A stretch of DNA of 5,945 bases from an uncultured Oscillospiraceae bacterium (GTDB taxonomy: Bacteria; Bacillota; Clostridia; Oscillospirales; Oscillospiraceae), in contig CAJOIG010000107.1 in NCBI GenBank assembly GCA_905234575.1, forward strand, positions 1 through 5,945, given 5' to 3'. Position numbers and translations under genes: made by a program. Numbering within the stretch: the first letter of the stretch is position 1; every line of letters starts with the position of its first letter. The notes beneath the pieces are model-generated. The model was not told the origin of the DNA. It worked only from the letters and a program-made list of their open reading frames with translations, and searched no databases. Of this stretch, positions 1 to 5,358 are shown one piece after another.

Positions 1-2808
1 TTCACCCGTCACCGTCCACACAGAGCCCGCGCCCACGGTCATCGTCACGCCGTCAAAGCTTTTGTCGATATCCGCCGGGTCATAGCTGAGATTGGCGGAA
101 ATCTTCGCCGCGTCCAGCTCCACGTCGGCAAAGGGGCTGAAATCGTTCAGGATGGAGTTGGGCACCTCGCCGTTCTTCCAGGCGACGATCTGCTCCTGCG
201 CCACGGCCCAGGCCTCGCTTTCCTCGATGCTCTCCGGGCTCCACATGGCGTTCCAGCTTCCCGCCGTGCCGGACACCACCGCGCCCGCCAGAGAGGCGTT
301 ATCGAGGTTCACCGCCATGGGACGGAAGAAATCGTTGTGGATGATGTCGCCCTCGACGCTCAGATTCCTGAGATGCAAGACCGCGCCGTTTGCTTTCGCC
401 ACGGAGTCGTCCAGCATGAAGTTCGATTTCTTGGAGGCACCCTCCCAGTCGGGCGTGCCGTAATAGATGACGCCCCGGCGGCTGATGAGCTCGGAGTCGT
501 CCACGTCGATGGTCCAGTTGGAGGAGCGGTTCACGATGGTGGAGCCGCGCCAGGAGCTGATCCAGAACCAGGACGCCCCGCCGTTGTCATCCGAGGCCGC
601 GTAGTCCTGGATGTAGATGCCGTAATTGTTCTCATCGAACGCATATGTCAGATCGTCCGTGGTCAGGGTGCTGCCGTGCACATAGGCGATATCGTCGTTT
701 CCGGCGGTGCCGTTGCGGCTCATGGCGGTGTTGTGGCTCAAAAGCGCCGCAAAGTCCGCGGCGATATACGAGCCGCCGTCCTCCGTCGCGAGGCCCGCCG
801 CCTCCACGCCGCTCAGATCGTCGTATTTATAAACGTCATGCCCGCTGTAGACGGACACGCCGTCCCCGTCCACGTCATACACGCTGCCGATGACGGCCTT
901 GGAGTCGTTCGTCAGAAACAGACCGTACATGGCGGAGCGGAAATCGCCGCCGTAGATCTCGCTCCACAGGGTACCGGGGTTGTACATCCCGTAGCCGCCG
1001 CCGTAGACGTCCGCCCGGGAGTTCACGGCGATCACATTGGAGGGCACACCCTCCAGCGCATAGGCGCCCCAGCCCTCGGTGGCGACGCCGGTGTTGTAGA
1101 AATAGTGATCCCCGCCGGTCTGCAGGATCGTGGAACGGGCGCCGCCGTAGAGCGCCATCCAGCCGTATTTGTAGCTCTCCCCGCCGAGACCGACGAGTTG
1201 TGAGTTTTTCACTACGATATCCGCGCCGACATTGCCGCTGCCGTAGTTTGCCAGAAGTGCTGTGCGCACCCAGCCGTCAAACCAGGCGAAGGTGTTGTCG
1301 ATGGTGACGACCTCCCCCACGGAGGAATCGCCGCCTGTGCTGATGACCGCGCCGAAGGTATTCTCGCCCCGGCGCATGGCGCTCTCGTTCCAAGCCGTCT
1401 CGTCCTCGTTGTCCAGCAGGATGACGTTCGAGTATTCCTTGCCCTCCGTAACGGAGGGGACCGCGTCGCTGCCCACGGTATAAGCCACGTCGTAGTAGCC
1501 CGTCTCTCCGCCCACGGTCACGGTATCGTTGATGACTGAGATGCCCGTGACACCTACGCTGTACGCACCGTACTCGCCGTCCTCGGGAAACTCCCGGACA
1601 CGGATATCGTCCGCCCGGATATACACGCCCTCGATGACGTCACCGGATACCTCCGCGCCGTCCGCGACCTCCAGCACATCCGCGACCTCCGGCCGCAGGG
1701 TGATGACGCCGCCGTTATCCGAGACAGCGGCATAGTCCCCGTGCTGGTAGGAGATGTTTTTGCTCGCCGCGCTGGCGTCCCCCGAGGCCTCGCCGGAGGG
1801 TTCCTCCGAAGCGGCCTCCGCCTCCGCGCCCTTGGCGGGGGCCAGCGTCTCAAAGGTATAGATCCAGGAGCCCGCGCCGAAGCCCGAGGCCAGCATGTAG
1901 CCCTCGGTGGTACCAGGTTTGATGGCAAGATTCGAGGTCATGCGCAGGCTCGAATCCGGGCAGAGGACATTCTCGATCGGCTCGCCCTCGCTGCTGAACA
2001 CCAGAATATATCCCGCCTGGATCATGGCCTGATACAGGTTTCCCTCGGCGTCCGTCTTGTTGGAATCCGGCTGACCGGAGCCCGTATTCTCGTAAATTTT
2101 CTCGATGCTCTCCGCCGCCGGCCGACCGTTTTCATAGCGGAGGTCGATGCGGTAGACGGACAGCTCATTCGTCATGCCGACCCACAGGGTATTTCCGTCC
2201 GGGGACAGGGAGATGCCGTTCGGCCCCGCCAGCTTGTCGGCGACCACCAGCGCCTCGGTATACCCGCTCTCCGCCGTCAGCAGATAGATGCCGCCGATGG
2301 GGTTCGCGGCGCTGCCCTGCCAGTCGGTGACGAGCAGATCCCCGGCCGCGGTGAAGCACAGGTCGTTCAGCGAGAAGGTCCTGCCCTCACAGGAGGGCGT
2401 GACGCTCTCCAGCACCGTACCGTCCGGGTCCAGGATGAGAAGCGTTCCCTCCCGGCAGACGGCGAACAGCCGACCGTCCTCATGGAAGGCCAGCCCCAGG
2501 GGGCTGAGTTCCCCCTCGTAGACCGTGGTGATGTTCTTTTCCGGATCGATCTTCACGATGTAGTTCACAGGGTAGTTCATGCCCACGCTGCACACATAGA
2601 GGTTCCCGTCTCCGTCAAAGGCCGGACCTTCCAGCCCCACGCGCTCGTCGGACACCTCTACCCACGCCTCCGCCTCGACGGTGGGCAGGTCGGCGATGTC
2701 CTCCGGCAGTGCCGAACCCGACGCCCCGCCGGAGGGCTCCCCGGACGCATACGCGCCGATGCTCAGGCACAGCGCCAGCGCCAGCAGGATGCTGAGTGTT
2801 CGTTTCAT
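1..2808 (-). CDS. Secreted SMP-30/gluconolactonase-like propeller fused to a beta-helix-like region (partial, 3' end off the window)
   Basis: The frame is open without a stop from the ATG at 2806-2808 to base 1 (936 codons), so the C terminus lies outside the window. AGGAGG at 2816-2821, seven bases upstream, supports the start. Residues 1-21 are a signal peptide: MKRT, a Leu/Ala-rich core and AYA before S22. Residues about 57-320 resemble an SMP-30/gluconolactonase/LRE six-bladed propeller. By motif, the divalent-metal ligands would be E60 (EGP), N148 (ND), N197 (GPNGISLSPDG) and D248 (QPDS, usually PDG). In that family the enzymes open sugar lactones or hydrolyse esters. Residues 324-349 are a Ser/Gly/Glu/Ala linker. 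From about 350 on, the sequence is rich in Gly, Tyr, Asn, Asp, Val and Ile, with recurring G-aromatic turns (near 549, 579, 606, 626) and a DxDxDG calcium-type loop at 645-650. This suggests a right-handed beta-helix or adhesin stalk. It is probably exported and perhaps surface-attached, but any anchor would be in the missing end. It is likely cotranscribed with the upstream gene. The propeller call is good; the beta-helix call is inferred from composition and rhythm. Confidence 0.8.
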   Translation of the reverse strand, partial: MKRTLSILLALALCLSIGAYASGEPSGGASGSALPEDIADLPTVEAEAWVEVSDERVGLEGPAFDGDGNLYVCSVGMNYPVNYIVKIDPEKNITTVYEGELSPLGLAFHEDGRLFAVCREGTLLILDPDGTVLESVTPSCEGRTFSLNDLCFTAAGDLLVTDWQGSAANPIGGIYLLTAESGYTEALVVADKLAGPNGISLSPDGNTLWVGMTNELSVYRIDLRYENGRPAAESIEKIYENTGSGQPDSNKTDAEGNLYQAMIQAGYILVFSSEGEPIENVLCPDSSLRMTSNLAIKPGTTEGYMLASGFGAGSWIYTFETLAPAKGAEAEAASEEPSGEASGDASAASKNISYQHGDYAAVSDNGGVITLRPEVADVLEVADGAEVSGDVIEGVYIRADDIRVREFPEDGEYGAYSVGVTGISVINDTVTVGGETGYYDVAYTVGSDAVPSVTEGKEYSNVILLDNEDETAWNESAMRRGENTFGAVISTGGDSSVGEVVTIDNTFAWFDGWVRTALLANYGSGNVGADIVVKNSQLVGLGGESYKYGWMALYGGARSTILQTGGDHYFYNTGVATEGWGAYALEGVPSNVIAVNSRADVYGGGYGMYNPGTLWSEIYGGDFRSAMYGLFLTNDSKAVIGSVYDVDGDGVSVYSGHDVYKYDDLSGVEAAGLATEDGGSYIAADFAALLSHNTAMSRNGTAGNDDIAYVHGSTLTTDDLTYAFDENNYGIYIQDYAASDDNGGASWFWISSWRGSTIVNRSSNWTIDVDDSELISRRGVIYYGTPDWEGASKKSNFMLDDSVAKANGAVLHLRNLSVEGDIIHNDFFRPMAVNLDNASLAGAVVSGTAGSWNAMWSPESIEESEAWAVAQEQIVAWKNGEVPNSILNDFSPFADVELDAAKISANLSYDPADIDKSFDGVTMTVGAGSVWTVTGE

Positions 2809-2815
2809 ACCGCTT

Positions 2816-2821
2816 CCTCCT
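2816..2821 (-). promoter_or_regulatory. Ribosome binding site of the secreted SMP-30/beta-helix protein
   Basis: On the minus strand AGGAGG ends seven bases before the ATG at 2808. It is a full-consensus Shine-Dalgarno. It lies in the 45-base gap after the upstream gene's stop, so the second operon gene appears to be translated independently rather than by coupling. I see no promoter or terminator in this gap. Confidence 0.85.
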
Positions 2822-2853
2822 CTTGATATTCAGTTTTCTGGACGCCCAGTCCT

Positions 2854-4545
2854 TTAATACTCGATGTATGCCGGGCGCACGTCGGCATATTCCGCGACGA
2901 GCGCGTCCCAGTTTTTCGGAAGCTCGATCTTCGTGCAGGACGGCCCGCCGTGGTCGCCGCCGCCGGCCAGCACCGTGATCATCGGCCCGGCCTTGCCCCC
3001 GGCCACGATGGTGAACATATGCCGGTCGTCCCAGAAGATGCGGGTGGAATGATTCGGCTTGAGGGGCAGATCCACGGAGGTGGGGATGTGGTTGTTCCCC
3101 ACGAGCCACTGCAGGTCCACCTGCTCCGCCGGCTTACGGGCGTATTCAACTATGTACTTTTGTATGCGCTCCTTCGTCCAGCCTGCGTCGGCGAACATCT
3201 GCGCCGCCATGGGTGTGAGGATGATCTCGAGGCCCGGCTCCCATCCGACCACATCGATCCTGCACAGGCCGTCCAGGAAATCCCCTACGCTCTTTCCAGC
3301 CAGGCAGCGATGTTCCTGGGGCCAGAACATGGTGACGGCGGAGGCCTCCGGATCAAGTCCCATATCCGCGTGCACCGGGGCCCACGGGTTATTCACATAG
3401 CTGTCGCCGATGCACAAGCCAAGCCGGTTCTCGTGCCCCATTTCGGACAGATCCTCGATGCCCGGGCGCAGCCCGGCGATATTCATCATGATGTATCCGA
3501 AGGCCCGGGCGATGGAGGCATTCGCTTTATAGTAGGGAGACAGAGCGTTGTCCGCCGTGTTCAGGCCGATGTCCTCCGTCACCTTGCCGGAGACGGTGAT
3601 GACAGGTCCCCAGGTAGACTGGGAGCAGGTCCAGCCCTCCAGGATGATCTTCGGATCGAGCGCACCGCGCACCGCCGCGATGAGCACCGGGAGATATGTC
3701 GGCAGGCAGCCCGCCATCACGGCATTTATGGCGATGCTCTTTACCGTTGCCGCGCCCATCTTGGGCGGGAGATAGCCGATGACCGTTTCCGGGGCCAGGT
3801 CCGTGCCCCGCAGCATCTCGGCAATGGCCTCCTCGGTGGGGATCTCGATGGGCTGGCCGTTCGTAAAGCCCAGCCGGTAGAACTCCCGACTGATCTCCCG
3901 GGCGGTGCCGGTGTATGTCTTTCTGGCATATTCCTGCGCCGGCTCGGCGGGATGGGCCTCCTCCGGCGTCAGCGGATCGCAGAGCGCCCCCACGAGCTCG
4001 TCGCAGAGGACAGCGATATCCGGCGCCATGGCTTTGTCAATGCCCTCCTGATCCACATGGCCGTTGATCTTATCGGCCTTCACGTTATATTGTATCGTCC
4101 GCAGGCTGGGAACACCCATGGCCTTCACGCCGCGAAGCCCGGCGGGATAAGTCCGGGGCACCACCAGCATGACAGTGGGCTTGCCCGCCTTTTCCATATA
4201 GGCAGCGTTGTAGCCCAGGTAGAGAGAGCTGGACGGCACGGAGCCGTAAAACGCCAGAACACAGTCCACCCCCGCGAGCCATTCATCGAATCTCGGCTTG
4301 AACACCGGGTCTTTTGCCAGGTTCGTCGTTTCCGTCGTGTACTGGATGAAGGAGAATCTCGCCGTGGGATAGCGGGCGGCCAGCTCCTTCCGCACCGTCT
4401 CCAGCATATGGGTCGCCAGTACCATGAAGTCCGCAAAGAGGCCCACGGTCTTCCCCTCCAGAGTTTCGAACCGGGGACTGAGGCCGGTGATGATGGAGGC
4501 ATCCACCTCCGACCAGGGGCTGAGCGCATGCAATACTTCGGTCAT
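2854..4545 (-). CDS. UGSC-family-like protein, 563 aa, lacking the redox Cys/Sec of the motif
   Basis: Soluble protein with no signal peptide or membrane segment. I chose the second ATG (4543-4545) because GGAGG at 4556-4560 is ten bases away, whereas the first in-frame ATG (4554) abuts that site with almost no gap. Residues about 30-190 look like an alpha/beta domain: GKTVGLFADFM near 31, then VDCVLAFYGS near 94 and MEKAGKPTVMLVV near 117. In the UGSC (seleno)protein family a Sec/Cys-Gly-Ser-Cys motif sits just before such an EK-G-P-T-V segment. Here that place reads GSVPSSS (101-107) with neither Cys nor Sec. Residues about 235-410 match from memory the larger conserved part of these proteins: VIGYLPPKMGAATVKSIAIN, AVMAGCLPTYLPV, KANASIARAFGYIMMNIAG, PG-x-x-D, and a PWAP segment before AVTMF. 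The C terminus has Gly-rich VAGG and GGGDHGG turns (around 514-536). The family's reaction is not known to me. It is first in a probable operon with the secreted SMP-30 protein and divergent from a TetR gene. The coding call is very sure; the family call is moderate. Confidence 0.75.
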   Translation of the reverse strand: MTEVLHALSPWSEVDASIITGLSPRFETLEGKTVGLFADFMVLATHMLETVRKELAARYPTARFSFIQYTTETTNLAKDPVFKPRFDEWLAGVDCVLAFYGSVPSSSLYLGYNAAYMEKAGKPTVMLVVPRTYPAGLRGVKAMGVPSLRTIQYNVKADKINGHVDQEGIDKAMAPDIAVLCDELVGALCDPLTPEEAHPAEPAQEYARKTYTGTAREISREFYRLGFTNGQPIEIPTEEAIAEMLRGTDLAPETVIGYLPPKMGAATVKSIAINAVMAGCLPTYLPVLIAAVRGALDPKIILEGWTCSQSTWGPVITVSGKVTEDIGLNTADNALSPYYKANASIARAFGYIMMNIAGLRPGIEDLSEMGHENRLGLCIGDSYVNNPWAPVHADMGLDPEASAVTMFWPQEHRCLAGKSVGDFLDGLCRIDVVGWEPGLEIILTPMAAQMFADAGWTKERIQKYIVEYARKPAEQVDLQWLVGNNHIPTSVDLPLKPNHSTRIFWDDRHMFTIVAGGKAGPMITVLAGGGDHGGPSCTKIELPKNWDALVAEYADVRPAYIEY

Positions 4546-4555
4546 GATGATCATC

Positions 4556-4560
4556 CCTCC
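4556..4560 (-). promoter_or_regulatory. Ribosome binding site that decides the start of the UGSC-like gene
   Basis: Minus-strand GGAGG followed by G. Two in-frame ATGs follow: one directly adjacent (4554) and one ten bases on (4545). Normal Shine-Dalgarno spacing favours the second, giving a protein that begins MTEVLHALSPW. Confidence 0.75.
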
Positions 4561-4578
4561 ATAGAGTTATTTGAACCC

Positions 4579-4608
4579 ATTATAATGAGTGTAAAAACAA
4601 TGTGTCAA
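4579..4608 (-). promoter_or_regulatory. Promoter of the UGSC-like / SMP-30 operon
   Basis: On the minus strand a perfect TTGACA (-35, 4603-4608) is followed after 18 bases by a perfect TATAAT (-10, 4579-4584). The predicted transcript would start near 4572, leaving a leader of about 26 bases that contains the GGAGG site. Such a consensus sigma-A-type promoter should be strong by default, so repression is the likely mode of control. The -35 lies inside one arm of the 13-bp inverted pair, within the dyad at 4601-4618. Confidence 0.85.
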
Positions 4609-4618
4609 ATAATACACA
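4601..4618. promoter_or_regulatory. Candidate operator dyad over the operon -35 box
   Basis: TGTGT (4601-4605) and its exact complement ACACA (4614-4618) are separated by eight AT-rich bases. The dyad covers the whole -35 hexamer of the minus-strand promoter, so a protein bound here would block the operon. The symmetry is only five base pairs per arm and could be chance in AT-rich DNA. The position is what makes it credible. Confidence 0.45.
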
Positions 4619-4630
4619 AGTAATATATTG

Positions 4631-4646
4631 ATAACATTCATGTTAT
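4631..4646. promoter_or_regulatory. Perfect 16-bp palindrome, candidate TetR operator
   Basis: ATAACAT (4631-4637), two bases TC, then ATGTTAT (4640-4646): seven perfect base pairs per arm. It lies between the two -35 boxes, about 22 bases from the tetR -35 and 22 from the operon -35. Size and symmetry suit a dimeric TetR-type protein. The location upstream of both promoters, with its centre near -56 (tetR) and -66 (operon), also suits an activator or an auxiliary site. Which protein binds here is inferred from adjacency only. Confidence 0.6.
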
Positions 4647-4659
4647 GGTTATTTTTTGC

Positions 4660-4688
4660 TTGACAATATTCACATTATTTGATACAAG
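4660..4688 (+). promoter_or_regulatory. Promoter of the tetR-family gene
   Basis: TTGACA (-35, 4660-4665), a 17-base spacer, and TACAAG (-10, 4683-4688) preceded by TGA, an extended -10 feature. The predicted start is near 4695, giving a leader of roughly 29 bases. The -35 is perfect and the -10 matches four of six positions. This promoter excludes the in-frame upstream TTG (4679) and ATG (4694) as start codons. Confidence 0.75.
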
Positions 4689-4706
4689 AAATTATGCACT
4701 TTTTGC

Positions 4707-4713
4707 AGGAAGG
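4707..4713 (+). promoter_or_regulatory. Ribosome binding site that decides the tetR-family start
   Basis: AGGAAGG ends ten bases before the ATG at 4724. It is the only purine-rich site at a workable distance from an in-frame start, and it lies downstream of the predicted transcription start. Confidence 0.65.
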
Positions 4714-4723
4714 CGGCAGCGAG

Positions 4724-5299
4724 ATGACAAAACCTCTGGGAGAAAAGGCACAGCGGACACGGGAACATATTCTGGCCCAGGGTATGGCGCTGCTGAAGGA
4801 GAAGGGCTTTCACGGCACCACCATTCGGGACATATGCGAAGCAGCGGAGGTGTCCGTCGGTACGTTTTACGCCTATTTCCACGACAAGGGCGAGCTGTAC
4901 CGCTACAATTTTCAGGAAAAAGGTCCCGCCTTCGCGGATTTTCTGACACTGAACATCACGGGCGATACCGCCTATGAGCGCATCATGAGCTTTGTCCGGT
5001 ACTACGCCTGGCTGAATATCGGCACGCCGAAGGACGAGCTGGAGCGTATCTTCCTGCGTCCGGACGAGCAGTGGTTTCCGGGAAACAACCCCGCGTACAA
5101 CGTGCTCTACACCGTGATCCTTGCCGGGCAGGAGCGAGGCGAGATCACCGACAAGCTGGATGCGAATCAGATCGTAGACATGATCCGCGTGTTTCTGCGG
5201 GGCTGTATCTACGAGTGGATCATGGGCGGCTGCGCCTTTGATCTGGAGGAACGGCTGTACTCTTATGTCAGCCAGCTTGTCCGTACCTTCATCCTATAA
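4724..5299 (+). CDS. TetR/AcrR-family transcriptional regulator
   Basis: A 191-residue protein of normal length for the family. Residues about 8-60 form the N-terminal DNA-binding domain: a first helix RTREHILAQGMALLKEKGF, then the helix-turn-helix around 32-59 with TTIRDICEAAEVSVGTFYAYF, the classic TetR signature, followed by DKGELY. Residues about 65-191 are a helical ligand-binding and dimerisation domain whose ligand cannot be read from the sequence. These proteins usually act as homodimeric repressors released by a small molecule. The gene is divergent from the UGSC-like/SMP-30 operon across a 178-base region with palindromes over both promoters, so it most likely controls that operon and itself. 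The start at 4724 is chosen over an in-frame TTG at 4679 and ATG at 4694 because those fall in or at the predicted promoter. A terminator follows the stop. Confidence 0.93.
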   Translation: MTKPLGEKAQRTREHILAQGMALLKEKGFHGTTIRDICEAAEVSVGTFYAYFHDKGELYRYNFQEKGPAFADFLTLNITGDTAYERIMSFVRYYAWLNIGTPKDELERIFLRPDEQWFPGNNPAYNVLYTVILAGQERGEITDKLDANQIVDMIRVFLRGCIYEWIMGGCAFDLEERLYSYVSQLVRTFIL

Positions 5300-5311
5300 C
5301 AACCCTTACCT

Positions 5312-5358
5312 AAAAGATAGACGCTGTGCCTGAGCTCTGGCACAGCGTCTGTCTTTTT
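5312..5358. terminator. Bidirectional intrinsic terminator between convergent genes
   Basis: A perfect 12-bp stem (5319-5330 AGACGCTGTGCC with 5339-5350) closes an eight-base loop. It can be extended outward by a wobble pair and an A/T-rich stretch. On the plus strand it is followed by TCTTTTT (5352-5358), ending transcription of the tetR gene. On the minus strand the outer arm reads TCTTTTA, ending transcription of the LysR gene, whose stop codon at 5358-5360 touches the structure. Confidence 0.88.

Larger units (their letters stand above)
4601..4686. repeat. Inverted pair of a 13-bp sequence, one copy in each divergent promoter
   Basis: TGTGTCAAATAAT at 4601-4613 recurs in inverted orientation at 4674-4686 (ATTATTTGATACA), matching at 12 of 13 positions. 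The centres are 73 bases apart, close to seven helical turns. The left copy contains the -35 of the operon promoter and the right copy overlaps the -10 of the tetR promoter. The pair therefore looks like two binding sites for one regulator that represses both directions, possibly with looping. Part of the left copy is the promoter hexamer itself, so some similarity could be incidental. Confidence 0.5.

Noticed and set aside
337..1203. A plus-strand open frame of 288 codons
   Set aside because: It is antisense to the beta-helix-like region, rich in Val/Ala/Gly/His from reversed GC-rich codons, with no supported start site.
2745..2808. Lipoprotein signal peptide in the secreted protein (Cys14)
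   Set aside because: The residues before Cys14 are L-A-L, without the small residue required just before the Cys, and the hydrophobic core continues past it to a clear A-Y-A type I cleavage site.
1741..2826. A plus-strand open frame of 361 codons
   Set aside because: It is antisense to the secreted-protein gene, whose signal peptide, propeller motifs and ribosome binding site make the minus strand the coding one. The plus-strand translation has no family signature.
4200..4250. Selenocysteine insertion at the UGSC position
   Set aside because: The frame reads through with sense codons for GSVPSSS. There is no in-frame UGA and I see no bacterial SECIS-like hairpin need here.
4600..4619. Rex-type (TTGTGA-N6-TCACAA) or CRP/FNR-type site
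   Set aside because: The dyad is TGTGT-N8-ACACA. The spacing between the TGTG and CACA cores is two bases longer than in a Rex site, and the inner bases do not match CRP or FNR boxes.
2950..4623. A plus-strand open frame of 557 codons
   Set aside because: It lies almost entirely antisense to the UGSC-like gene and is His/Arg/Gly-rich with no recognisable domain. Such long antisense frames are common in GC-rich DNA, and it runs through the AT-rich control region with no ribosome binding site of its own.
4631..4646. LysR-type T-N11-A box for the LysR regulator
   Set aside because: The palindrome is centred between two bases and gives T-N12-A rather than T-N11-A. The LysR gene is also not adjacent to this region.
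4679..4723. Longer N terminus for the TetR-family protein from TTG at 4679 or ATG at 4694
   Set aside because: The TTG lies within the promoter just ahead of the -10 hexamer and the ATG is at the predicted transcription start. Neither has a ribosome binding site, and the extra residues precede the usual start of a TetR domain.
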